DNA of 64,000 nucleotides. It comes from Phlegmacium glaucopus. Taxonomy: Eukaryota > Basidiomycota > Agaricomycetes > Agaricales > Cortinariaceae. A program made the translations under genes and the position numbers. The notes under the pieces were generated by a model. It did no database searches and was not told the DNA's origin. It saw only the letters and a list, made by a program, of their open reading frames with translations. Below are positions 23,224 through 35,400 of the stretch, one piece after another. Each line of letters begins with the position of its first letter. Position 1 is the first letter of the stretch. The stretch is taken from contig MU130542.1 of the NCBI GenBank assembly GCA_015039465.1, positions 261,768 through 325,767 on the forward strand, written 5' to 3'.

Positions 23224-25535
23224 TAGTGATGTGCCGGCTTGGCCCGGAAGCCAGAAGCCGAGCCAAGCCGAGAAAAATAGGCCAGGCCGAAGCCAAGCCG
23301 TGAGCTTGGCTTCTCTTGGCCTATGGCCTTGGCTTGAGATTTTCGAAGCCACAAGCCATGGCCTGACCATGGCTTCAGCTAAAAATCAGCGCTGATTCAG
23401 CACGTTACTCCGTCCAAAAAATTGGCGAAGCAGAGTACTAAATTATGTAAACATACTGTACAGCATTGTAACAGCAACTGTACAGTTTGATTTTTTTCCG
23501 GCTAATGTTATCAATATTCATCGATAATCATCAAATATTCGTTGGTTGTCTTTTTTCAAAACATAATGTCATCCTGTCCAACAAGAATCACCAATCCCAC
23601 ATCACGGCTTCTCGACCCAAACAACATTGGGTCACCTGCACTCTCTTTCCATCGCCAAGCAGTTGCGGATGCAGCCGCCGCCAAAGTCAGTGCAGCGGCA
23701 CAGCTTCTCAAGGAGAATCCCATCATTTTACCTCATACATCTTCATCCCTCTCTCTCACCAAACCCACACCATCCTCTAGGCAGCCAAGTCCAAATGAAA
23801 TACTCTCCGAAGATGATGAAGGCAATCCAGGCCCATCCAATGATGGTAGTGGCACTGACTCCGATTCTCCTACAACAACGAAAAAACCTGCAAAAAAAAG
23901 GAGAAAGCAGGCCTGAAAAATGACAAGTAAGTCTGATTTTTTGAACATTTGACATATATAGGTACTTTATCTTTCAAGTTACAGATGCAAGCTCAGTTGT
24001 TGACGAAGATGGAATGATCAATGACGTCAATGTAATCAGCATCGACAATGACAACAACACCATCAAAAAGAAGATAAATCCCACCGCTGATGTCAAATAC
24101 TTCTTCAAACCGCTTCCACACGAGGCTAACAATAAAAAAAAGCACAGTGCTTGTAAGACTTGCACATTTGTCTTTTTTCTCATTTTGAGCTGATTTTTGA
24201 GCTAACGGTTGGACCATAGCGCAGGTACTGGATGTCCCAAGAAGGATGCAATCCTCTTGGCTGACTCTTCCACACAACGACGGCACATGGAATATTTACA
24301 CGCCGTAAGTCTATGCTTTTTTAAAATTTTAATTCTAACTGCTACTATACTATAGGGTGTTTATCGAAAATGGGCGAAAGAAAACAACTTCGAATCCATG
24401 TTGCCTCGCGATTCGAAAGCGCGCCGAGATGCAGAGAGGGAGCACCTGTCACAAACCTTAGTTGAAGACCACTACACAGTACAGAAGCCCGAGGATAAGC
24501 CTGTCCTGTACAGCAATGAGCTTTTCAAGGAGGCGGCAATACAGTGGTTGGTGGAGATGGACCAGGTACTCCCCCATTTCCGATCTTTGTATTTTTTTTT
24601 TCTCACTTACATCGCACATGATAGCCTATTCAACTTAATTCAAGCCTTCGAGCACCCTACTTATCAGAAAATGATTCAAATTGCCGCTCGTGCAACGAAA
24701 CAGGTTCAGATACCCAATCGCAAACAGACTCGAGAGGCCATCATCGCAAAATTCAAAGAGCAGATGAAAGCTTTGAGGGATAGATTCAATGTTTGTTCCG
24801 TTTCTTCTTTACTATATTATTTAATTAATCTTTGACTTAGAGCAAAAGTGTTTCTGGTGAAGTGAGTCTCACTTGCGATGCATGGCAAGCCTCAATGGAA
24901 TTTAAAGTATGTGCTACTAGGATTTATGCAATTGAACATGGCGCACGATGGTATTTGTCTTGGACAGGCGCTTTACAAAATATGTGACCATCTTAATATT
25001 GTACACAAGGTATTATTTTATTTTATTGCCATGAACTGCGTGTTAATTATATTCAGATTGGACATATAACTTGCGATAATCCCGCGAACAACAACACCAT
25101 GATGGATGAATTTGCCAAATGTTATGAGAAGAAAACATTCCGCAAATTTGATGTAGAAAAACGCCATATCAGGTATGTGTCTGCCCTTTCTTTGCAATTC
25201 ATGCGATGATTATAAAAAATCTCTATGGGTTTTGATTAAACCACAGACCATCCAGATGCTTAGATTGATTTAATCTAGTTTAATTTAATCTAACACTCGG
25301 ATGGTTTCCCTGCTCAAGCTCAAGCATGTTGGCAAGTGGATGAATCTAGGTTAATCACAAAAGTCCATTCACAAACTACGGCATCAGATTAATTTAGGGA
25401 AGGTAGTTTATAATTGATTACTAGTTTAATCTACCTAATCACAAATGTAGATTAAATGAAGTGGTGCACAGATTAATTGAGCAATATATAGAAATGTTGA
25501 CAATTAAGGGAAGATATAGTTACTGGTAGATTAAA

Positions 25536-28035
25536 CTAGCAATCCAAACTGTGCTCAAAAGGTTGACTCGCTGGATTGACAACCAGTTCATAAAACCACC
25601 TGTCCTGTAAGCGCTTCCTCTTCTTTGCGGGCTCAGAGAAGCTCTCTGAAAGAGTCACAACTTCTCTATCTGCTTGCTTGCGTGCCTGACCACTTTTCCG
25701 AGTTGACGGACAAGGTTCAATGTGAGTGGGATCAACGACATTAGTGGGATTGACGACATTAGTGGAATTGGTTGGTTGAGTCTCCTCTACAGCTTTAGTG
25801 TTCTTCAGAATGCCGCTCACTTTCGTGACTGCCAACTGCTTTTAGGGTATCCTTTTCCTTTTTTGCCATTCCCTTTCATACTTCCAAGTGGGTTTGCTGA
25901 AATCGCATTGATCCCTGGGAATGCTGCTGTGTCTGGCCTAGAGTTGGCTTTTATGGAGGATGAGTTGGCAGTGGAAGTATTTGGACTGGCAGAGGAGGCA
26001 CTGAGGTTTGCAGGCTGGGTGTTGTATTGTGGGGTTTCGAATTCAGAGGGGGATTTGTCAGAGGATGAATATAAAATAGAGGATTGAACGGGGTGTGGGG
26101 TTTGGACGGTGGTGGTAGCAGATAATGTCGACAATGAGCCTGTGTTGGGAAGATCATCATCGTTACTGTTGTCTAGTTCATCTCCAATGGTGGAAGAAGT
26201 GCGCTTCATGATTTCCTGCTTGGAGTGAAATTTAAAAGGAAGTGAGGTTGAAGCCAATACAAAGAAATCATATAATGCAAATATATGAACAGGATTGGAT
26301 TTTAGTTTGTCAGGCACGTTCAGGACACAAGGTAGCTTGTAAAGTGATGTATCAAAGTAGTCGTGAGGGTGCTCGACAACTTCAGCCCAAGGAATAGTGG
26401 AAGAATTCTTGTCGGTGCCCCAACTGAACTCTGCAAAAACACGGAGGAAGGTTTAAGATTTTGAGACATGAAATCGTGACAAGATATGCACTCCACAATA
26501 ATAAAAGATATTCGTCAAACAGTTGGGCCAATTGCGCAGCAGTGGCCTTGGAAGTGTCAGTTTGAGGAAGGATAGGAATTCCGTCCTCGTTCAGGGGAAT
26601 TTGGTAGACAACGGAACATGGTTTGCCTAGAGTTGGGGAAGCTAAGCAAAGAAAGCAGTAAGAAGAGGTCAAAACATGACTTACAAGATAATATTGCATC
26701 AGCATGATTGAGCCAGGCCTCCATCTGAGCATTATGGTCACAAGGCTGTGCGCGATCAGGAGTAACCAACTCCTCTTTGTAAGTGTCATATCCAGTAAAT
26801 ATTCTAGAGAATGGACATGATTAATATCAGAACTGTAATAGGTACAATACTTTGGATAATGCCACTTACTGCCCACATTTAATTCTATCAGTCTGCACAT
26901 CATGGAAGGCCCAAGTAAATGACATCAGAGTAGAACCTAGATGTTCACGGCTGCAAAGATTTTGAAGTGCCCTGAGCATCAACAATGGGAATTCCTCGCG
27001 ATTTCTAGAGAACACAATCAGTGACTCGCAACAGTGTACAATAGGCCCTCAAACATACGCATCAATATCCCTTGCAAAGGCGTCAATCTTGGATTGCCAC
27101 AGATCCTTATCTGCCTTGGCCCAAAGTTCTTTGAGAGCTTTATTGCGCAGGCCTCCCCCCACCAAGTACAACTCAGGATTTTTGATCTGAAATTCTTTCA
27201 TTTTATCCTGGATGGCTTCATCGTTCTCAGTTGTGAACAGTTCACAGGCAGAGAGATTGCCAGGGAATATTACAGTGGCACGACGAAGGATCTCTAGGAG
27301 GGCTTTGGGCTGTGGCTCAGTACTAGGCACTGTTGGGGTGATATGTGATGTTGAAGGGAGCGAAGAAGTGGCATTTGTGTGGCAGCTCGTCAAATTTTGG
27401 CAAGATATGTGTTGTTGTAATGATTGGTGAAAAATCGCCTGATGGCCTAGATGTATTCATATTATTTACATGTTAAAATAATGATCTAGATATGTATAGC
27501 ATACCTCTTCCCAATCTGCAGCTTCTGCCTGAGTTGTCCTGATGAGATCCTTGAATATCTCCTCCTTCATCAACCTTCTGGCTGTATCTTACTGCCACTT
27601 TGTAAGATCATTACATCTGCTCTTGAGATCTGGATTCTTTTCCTCTATAAATCCTTCGTATTCTGGAATGAGAGATTTGAGTCGAGTTTTGTGTACTTCT
27701 GGAAATTTGGTAGACTGGTTGCTGCCAGTGGCATCAGAAGAATGGTTGGGCATGGAGATAAAGGTGTTGAGAACTGCAGGATAGAATAAAAGGCAAAGCT
27801 CTACAGAAGTATATATTTCACAGGTGTCCCATTGTGCAAGTTCTGTGGCCAGTGTGGCCTGTCGCATTGTCAGCGCATTGAACTGTGTCATGTTGTGTTG
27901 TGTCGCATCGCATAGATGGGCCTTCCCAAAATTGGATGTTGATTTCCATAACTGGGTTAAATTTCTGAAAACGAGTATATCCACGCTCATATTAGTATTG
28001 AGGTATTGAGTTCCATGACAATAACATCTTGACAA
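25536..28035 (-). CDS. Unknown KDZ-associated gene (multi-exon, probably decayed)
   Basis: A chain of minus-strand frames: RLKSLIPEYEGFIEEKNPDL (about 27690), ALLEILRRATVIFPGNLS (27270), KDLWQSKIDAFARDIDA (27080), SFTWAFHDVQTDRIKCG (26920), PDRAQPCDHNAQMEAWLNHA (26740), GIPILPQTDTSKATAAQLAQ (26570), VPDKLKSNPVHIFALYDFFV (26310), a Ser/Thr-rich low-complexity part, and a basic stretch AKKRKRLQDRW ending at 25536. Plausible introns separate them. A TAA after NDLTKWQ near 27590 breaks the frame. I do not recognise the protein. The position at the 5' side of a KDZ transposase suggests an element-encoded accessory protein; this is inference. Exon ends are not resolved. Confidence 0.5.
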
Positions 28036-28722
28036 TTAGAATGGGTTTAATTTAAGCCACCAAGTGGGTGTGGGGCCCATCTACTACGATACTGATACCT
28101 TGATCCAATCCAAATGACCAACAATTCACCTTGAAAATGATTTCTTGACCTCATTGCTCCCAGGTGGAGAACCCCTCGCTGTCCAGGTGGAAATATGCAT
28201 AATGCAGGGCTCTGCATGGGCTCGAGTGTTTCAGATGACATTGGACGGCGTTACTTTTATGTATGTGGTTATGCATCAATTGATTGAGATTATTACCTGA
28301 CAGGTAAATTGATCAGTGCAACTTGAGACCATCAAAGTCTCCTCAATGTGCTACCGGCGATGATGCATGATCCCCTGTCCTGCCAGAAACAATCTGCAAT
28401 CGTTTACGCAATGCACTCCAAGTCTTCGACAAGGCTATGGCTTCAGGTTTGACATTCCAGAGTGCTACTGCACAGGGGCTAGCAGATTTTTCAGCTCAAG
28501 AATGTGCTCACCGTGAAGCAGGAGGACAAACTGACCATCATGGTAAGGAAGCTCACCATGAAGTGGAAGAATGTGACCACTGTAAGTCATCTTGGAGTGG
28601 CAATTATTTGTCTTACTGAAAGTATGCAAAAATCAGCACTTCAGGTCAATATATATATATACTTGACTGTACATTCCATCCTTTTACTCCTAAAATGCAA
28701 TTGAATTAACTGTGTTTGTTAG

Positions 28723-29518
28723 GCAGGAGATACATACATCAAGCAGATTCGAACTCTCAGAAATGGGACTTACTCCATCTATTCAGACCCCACCCTTTGC
28801 AGCCTTATCAATTTTTCCAACCTACGCTGGTCAGTTTATGACCGCTTCCAAGAGGAATTCATTCCCATTGCAACCTTCAGTAACCTGTTAGGGGACACCC
28901 GACTTTAACCCAAACCTCAACTCTAGAATCATACACCCCACCTTTCCGACGACCTCCGACCTTCCGTCCAACTCCGCTTCCGTCACCGGTTGACTCTGGA
29001 ATCCCGTAGTTCCGCTCCAACTCCGGTCCTCCGATCCACTCCGTCTTTTATTTCTATTTTTCATATCACACCACTTCTTATTTAATTAATTAATTATTAT
29101 TGTATCATTCCTTTATTTATTTTATATCTCCGTTATGTCCATATTAGTACTTAAACACCCCCAGCCTAGCAGGGATCCCCATCCTTTCCTCTTTGGATCC
29201 CCTGCTAGGTAAGTCACTTGTAGATATCTTTTCTGAAATATTATTAACTTTGGATCCCCTGCTAGCTTGACTAAGTCAGCGTCGCAGTTGCCCTAACATA
29301 ACCTGGCTGTCCTGACAAATGAGTTCCCGGTTCTGTGCCGCTCCTCTTTTGTTGACAAAGACTGCGAGGGTTTGGATGACTTACTTGCAGATTTGAAGTC
29401 ACTTGGTCTTCACAACCCCTGTCATCTCAAGCAGGCCAGAGCAGAAGATGACACAGGTCCATCAAAATGGTGCAAGCCAAACACAGGTGACGATGTTCTG
29501 GATTGGGGAGATTTGTAG
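28723..29518 (+). CDS. Unknown KDZ cargo ORF split by a solo LTR
   Basis: An open frame, YIKQIRTLRNGTYSIYSDP..RFQEEFIPIATFSN, stops making sense at 28886, where a solo LTR begins. After the LTR and its duplicated TAACC, the frame continues without shift as LAVLTNEFPVLC..DDLLADLKSLGLHNPCHL..GDDVLDWGDL-stop (29516-29518). Removing 28886-29303 restores one ORF of about 125 codons from 28723; its start lies upstream (possibly around 28440-28580, beyond an intron). No known domain. Confidence 0.5.
28886..29298. mobile_element. Solo LTR (413 bp) in KDZ cargo ORF
   Basis: Starts TGTTAGGGG and ends CCCTAACA (inverted TG..CA termini), with the 5-bp target duplication TAACC at 28881-28885 and 29299-29303. 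Internally it has a pyrimidine-rich part (28930-29040), an AT-rich part (29070-29140), and GGATCCCCTGCTAG-type inverted and direct repeats at 29160-29275. No internal retrotransposon genes remain, so it arose by LTR-LTR recombination. The superfamily cannot be told from the LTR alone. Confidence 0.9.
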
Positions 29519-29689
29519 TGGTGCCTGGATAGATAGGGATCTGAATGTGCTGTGGACTAGATTTTCATTGAATTATCATATATAATAGACATCTATTTTA
29601 TCAGAATTATAGTCGATGACAGGAAAATATCTAAGAAGTTAGAACATACCAGCCACTGTTTTGTATTATCAGGTGCAGCAGTTTGACAA

Positions 29690-29970
29690 TTGTTTCTTGT
29701 CCATTCGGTCCCGCAATTATGCAGCCAGCCACACAACGAGCCGTTTTAGAGACCCTGGGGATATCCGCATCTGAAACTATTCAATGATCATGAGCTTTTC
29801 CTTCCTCTCTGCTTTCTCCAACCCCTTTGCTGGTGCATTCACCAACCTCCCAGCCAGTTTTGCTTCCTGGAGTTGATGCACTCAATCATGCACGTGGTCA
29901 ACCTATTTCTTGGGTCGTAACTTATCCTAATACCAATGATATTCTCAGGAACAAAAAATATCCTGAGTCC
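29690..29970 (+). pseudogene. Fragment of a SET-domain protein (captured)
   Basis: Pieces NCFLSIRSRNYAASHTTSRF, then LLPGVDALNHARGQPISWVV (29862-29920), match the LPxxDxLNHxxG region of fungal SET-domain (Rubisco-LSMT-type) lysine methyltransferases. The catalytic C-terminal part is not seen. It is flanked by unrelated KDZ ORFs, so it looks like a host exon captured by the transposon. The identification rests on one motif. Confidence 0.5.
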
Positions 29971-30111
29971 TCCATACAGCTACCCTCAAAAGCTGTCAGT
30001 TCCAGTTTGGGCCATTAATTAAACAATGAAAAATGTAAAGGCTCTGGCCACTCATCATTATGAAGGGCTCGGTTTGGGTGAGTCACTGCGCCAGGGTTTC
30101 AACCTATAAGG

Positions 30112-30867
30112 ATGAGTGATGCCTTGCCTGCCAGTGCATCCTCATCATCACCACACCCCTCCATCCTCTTATTAAGATCAATGTCGCCATACTTTGGCCC
30201 TTTGTCTGCTGAACACCCTGACCTCCAGAGCCTCTCCACAGATCAGGCCTTCACTGCCATTTGTAGGGAAATCCGCCACAGCATCCGCCAAATTGCTCCT
30301 CCAAAACCACCTGTCTGTCCGCCGCATAGGCGTGGCCACAATGAGAGGGGTCCCCAACTCTGGTTTGAGCCTAACGGCCAATTGAATCTTGGTCGCTGGT
30401 ACCAAACTGTATGTTTATAACCTCACAAGAATATCATATAATAACCGCCACCCGCCTAGTGCAAGACCTGTAGTGACCCCACCATTATTCGGTTCACCAC
30501 CAAGTGTCTCAACCCTGGCCTCATTACTGGACAGTCTGCAATGGGCAGACTCATCAGAGTCTATAATGAAATTTTGTCTTTCCCTGGTGATGATAAAGAT
30601 GATGAAGTAAGCATTGCGAGCACAGACGATGACAGCAATGATCACAACAATAGCCATAGTGATGATTACATGCCTGCAGCCGCTTGTAGCATCATGCAGA
30701 AACGCGGCAGGCCTTCAACAGCTGCTACTCGTGTTGTCAAGCAGAGGCAGTCAAACCCACCTCCTGCTGATCCTGCCCCCTCCACCCTTCCTCTCGCTTT
30801 GCGTAGAGGCCGTCGGCCTGCTCCCTTCCCAATACTCTCTCCTCTTTATGAAATGTTCAACTTTTAA
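30112..30867 (+). CDS. Small KDZ-borne protein (234 aa, two exons)
   Basis: Exon 30112-30408 begins MSDALPASAS; intron 30409-30459 (GTATGT..CCTAG, phase 0); exon 30460-30867 with stop. The product has a Ser/Pro-rich start, AFTAICREIRHSIRQIAPPK, a possible metal-binding segment HRRGHNERG followed across the intron by CKTCSDPTIIRFTTKC, an acidic Asp/Ser/Asn/His tract, and a basic C-terminus with RGRPSTAATR and LRRGRRPAP (AT-hook-like). Both splice sites and the frame fit, so it may still be expressed. It is probably a transposon accessory DNA-binding protein; function unknown. Confidence 0.6.
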
Positions 30868-32007
30868 TTTTTTGAAAATACCTATTTTTAGATTGTCTGA
30901 ATCTAATATGGACAATTAAGTCCCAATTCCATTGTTTTATTCACTTAGTTATGTTCATATATACCGAGTCACAAAGTGTGTTGTTCTTCTGCCACTCAAT
31001 CTAGATCTCTTCTGTGAAATTGTTCTCCAATATTCCCCTGTAACATGAGTTGACGTGGATTCAAGGCATATAGGAGGGATGCTGCTCAAGCCAAGAAAGC
31101 TTCAAGAGGTCAAATATTCAAGCTTGATCAGGCCTGGTATCATGAAGGGATTACTGCCTCAGGATCTTCATTGACATTTGCATCGGCTCTCCCACTGCCA
31201 CCGCAACCCTTGTTAATCAGACAACCGCCGCCTCCTGTCACCCCGACTGCTTCTATGCCCATTCCTGAAGTTCCTCAGAATCCGCCTTTAAAGCAGAAAA
31301 CCCAGGTGTGTTGGCGATAAGTTACTGGTGGCACTGTCTCACTGATTAATTTTCATAGGCTTCTGAAACCCTCCAGGAATTTATACATGCATTTCCTCAT
31401 CTCCTGGACCAAATTCTTGAGCGTGAGGTTGATTCTCAGGTTGGACGTGATTGCTCATGCTTGACCAGTGCCAAATGAACAACTCGCTGCCTCAACTGCT
31501 TTTACTATGACATTTCTTGCCCTGATTGTTTTATCTCTGCCCACAGAAATTTACCGACTCATTGGGCAGAGGTCTGGAACTATGAACAAGGGTTTTTTGT
31601 TCACCATGACATTGCCATGCTTCGGGATAACATTGCATCTATGAACCTTGGTCACTCTGGAAATCCATGCCACAGCAGTCATGCCACCAACATCTTATTC
31701 CATATCGTCGACACAAACAGCATTCATCAAACAAAGGTTCGATTTTGCACATGTGAAGGCTTGGTTGATCGACCTGGTCAACTTATGCATGCTGAAATTT
31801 TTCCTGCCACTATGAAACAGCCAACAACTGCCTTTACATTTTGTCTCCTTCACCAGTTCCACCTTCTTCACCTTGAAGGGAAGGTATCTGCATATGACTT
31901 CATTGGTGCCCTTCGTCGTTTGTCTGATAATGCATTCCCTCAGCGCATACCAGTATGTGTTACTAACAGTGTCCTTCACTGCGTTGCTCATCAATTTTGG
32001 AGGACTG

Positions 32008-32463
32008 TACACTCCCCCACATACTCCGGCGGAATCCACCAGACTCTGGCACTAAATTCCAGTGGACTCCAGCGGACTTTGGCAGACTCAAGTCCTAAAC
32101 TGTGTGAATGTTACATGGGACAAATTTCAATTTTGAGTCCACCAGAGTCCATGGACTCTGGTGGACTCTTACCAGACTAAGTCCAGCAGACTCCAGTGGA
32201 CTAGTCTGGCGGACTCTGGTGGAATCTAAGTAAAATTGGACAAATGATACCTTCCTAACCTTAACAAAACCCTAACAGAACCTTAACAAAAAACCTTAAC
32301 AAAACCTTAAAAAAAACCTTAACAAAACCCTAACAAAACCCTAACAAAACCTTAACAGAACCTTAACAGAGTGGAGTCCAGTATGTGACAGGGAGTCACA
32401 AATGAGTCACAAATGAGTCTGGTGGAGTCCGGTGGAGTCCAGCGGAGTATGTGGGGGACTGTA
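32008..32463. mobile_element. MITE-like element in a KDZ transposase intron
   Basis: The left end TACACTCCCCCACATACTCC and the complement of the right end TACAGTCCCCCACATACTCC differ at one position. The interior is built from variants of GGAGTCCAGCGGACTC/GAGTCTGGTGGAGTCC and a CCTTAACAAAA array. It has no coding capacity. It lies between donor 31951 (GTATGTG) and acceptor TTTGTGTAG at about 32485, so splicing could remove it. No clear target duplication. Confidence 0.75.
32254..32370. repeat. CCTTAACAAAA tandem array
   Basis: About ten irregular units of 11-12 bases, CCTTAACAAAA or CCCTAACAAAA, inside the MITE. It resembles but is not the CCCTAA telomere repeat. Confidence 0.8.
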
Positions 32464-35400
32464 AAGTACAGCAATTTTGTGTAGGATCCATCTCCTCAAT
32501 TCAGGATGGTTATGTGTGTTTGGCATTTTCTGACTGCAACAAAGCGCCAAGGCCAAGCTCATGGGATTGATGACCACATTTCTCACCGCCGCAAGGGGAA
32601 TTTGATAGTTCATTGTCCAAGTTGTCTGGAGCCGCATGTTAACATGGAACTGGGGTGGGAAAGGACACCATCCAACCTTCGGTGCAATTTTTTTCTTGGT
32701 CTTCCCCTCTCTATGTGAAACAAATCCCAAATATTCAGTCATTTGAATCAAACTCAATATATGGCAGATGGAAACCATCACTCAAACAAGTATTCCAAAA
32801 ACACAGACCCCAATGATGTCTCCCTCTACAATGGAACAGCGTACTTTCCAGAAGACACCACATATCAGGAATTTCTGCGCAACATTCCCAATGGCGCCTC
32901 TGAGGTAGGTACAAGGGATCATTAATTCATTGCTTATCATTGATCACTGATGCGTAATATTTTGATAGAAGGTTCCCTGTGACCATTTAAATGTCGCAAA
33001 CAAGCAAAACCGCAAAAAGTTCAAGAACATGGATATTAGTGGCATTGTCAACATTCAATGCAGCCACATCTTCATCAAGTCTACTGTCGATCTCCAGCTG
33101 GGCGAAAAGTAAGTCATAGTACTAAAGTTTATTTCATGTCTGACATTGGAATGCTGTGATAGGTTTTTGATTGTTGATTACGCTATAGTTCATGCCCTTC
33201 AAAATATCATGCGTGAGGGAGAAGATGTGTCGGATCTCATTTGGCGGTTCATCAAGCTATGTGATCACATCTTCTCATACGACAATGTATGCGGGTATTC
33301 AGTCAATGCAGTTGAACGTTTCCTAGAACACTTTCCCAAGGAGGCTGAGTTTATCAAAAGGACTCGCTGGTTGATTCCCTTCCTCCATGTTCAGAACCAC
33401 AAGGACAACTGCACATATAGATTCTTGTGCGCATACACAGAATGCGCGTGTCACTTCCAGGGCGAAACTGCAGAGATGACTTGGGTTGAGCTGAATCAAC
33501 TTGCCCCCCAGACCCGTCAAATGAACAACGGACATCGTCAGGATACCATCATCGATCATCACTCACATTGGAACTGGATGAAGACTTTGAACATGGGTAC
33601 ACCTTCTTCTTGCTTGCTCATATTCTTGCTCATCTTTGGTTTGGAAGTATCCCAGCTTTTCAATGACCTCATTCGCACAAGGGATCTTTTTGATCAAAAG
33701 CACACCACATTCAAGATTCTGTGTGCAGTCTATGCTGATAAGATCTCTGAGTGGAATTCTTTGGACCGACACAAGCGACGGTTGGAGGGCAAGGAAATAG
33801 TGTGCGTATATTGTCACAATAACACTAAAGGTAGCAGCAGATCTATTTGTCATTCAAATTGCCCTCCAGGCTCATTTCTCCACTCCAGTCCCTTCTCAAT
33901 CTCGTGTTTTCCAAGCACTTTTGGCTGAACTTGAGTCAGCGGAACCCAGAAAAGAGTCCCTTGAAGCTATGACGCTTAGCTATCTCAATGAAGTTATTCT
34001 AATAGCAGAGGAGCAGTCAGTCAATCTTTTCATGTAGCGGGTAAAACGACTAACATCACTGATAGACGCAAAGTTCAGGAGAAGGTCCATGCTTTCAAGA
34101 AAGAATCATCGGATTGCTCAAAGTCAGCATCTCAAGCTCTCTCTGTGGAGATAGAAAAGAGGCGAGATCAATTGTGGAAGCGGATTGACACTTGGCGTGG
34201 TATACAGAAGACAATTGTGCCTCAAATTGGTGACTTGGTTGCTCAGCAAGCGATTTCGGGCAAGGCTGCTAGTTGTCCTGAAAAGGAGGTTCTCTATGTT
34301 CCCTCGGACTTTTGTGAAAGGGATTGGATCAAGTATGGCCTTGTCGCACTGGGAGAAAACCAGCGACGATTGCTCCAGGGAACGGCATGCGATTATGTCT
34401 CCAAAATAAAGACTGTGTCCAAGACTATAGATTCTGGCAAGGCCGCCAAGAAACTGCAAGAATTCAGGCAACGTGGTCACACTCGTGCAGGAGACGAGAT
34501 CCATAACATCAAGAAACTTCAACAGCACTGCATCAATGATTACTCAGCAACACGAAATAGCATGATCAACTTGGGAATGTCACCTGACAATGCTTCCTAT
34601 CCGCCACTCACATTGAAAGACACATTTCGAAAGGCAACCCATTCTAAGCGTGCTGTTGGTGACTCTCGATGTTTTGATGGGCTGGCCTGGACGCATACTG
34701 GTGTCACTGGTGGTTCCTACCAAATACCTTCTACTAGTACCACCACCAGCTCTCCTTCATGATGGCCAAACCCAGGGGCTGGTACGCCAGCGGTCAAAGC
34801 CAAACGTGAGATAATCTTCTTTTCTTCTGTGCCCTTTTACTGAATTCTCCTTTAGGCCCTATTTCTCCATCTGCAGAGCCGAGATATAAGGGGAAAAGAC
34901 GCTGTGTAGAAGAACTGACACCTCTGAGTGTGAACAATGGCGAAGACATGCCCAAAGGTGCGTAGTTCAGTTACATGATTTCAATGGTATTGTTTTAAAC
35001 ACGATACTGCCATAGATGGGTGGATATGGTCATTCCGGCCACGATCTGGGATGTCAGACAAGGAGGTGGAAAATTGGATGGCCGAAGGTACACAATTTTA
35101 ATATGGTATTGAGGGTAACTCATTCTGTTTACTTTTCAGGAGATCGTGTGCAATGGTTCTGAGCTGAAGCAGAGATGGAACGGTGGAGGGAAGAGTGGGA
35201 AGCCAAACAGGCCGACTTCCTGAGGTGCATACGTAGCTTTGGTAAAATGGCGGATGTGTGGCAGACACTCAGCACCCGTGAACCAGAAAATTGCAGCAAG
35301 GCATGTGAAAGAGGAAGAATCGCATATGCAAAGCAAAAGTCGGCAATGTTTCAGGAGATGGCGTGCCACGCAAAAGACGTGTTCAGGAGTGCAGGGTATG

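Noticed and set aside
23165..23395. Overlapping ORFs with repeated Pro/Ala/Leu-Gly residues
   Set aside because: They come from GGCTTGGC subterminal repeats of the hAT end.
32254..32370. Telomere or internal telomeric sequence
   Set aside because: Units are CCTTAACAAAA, not CCCTAA, and lie inside a small TIR element.
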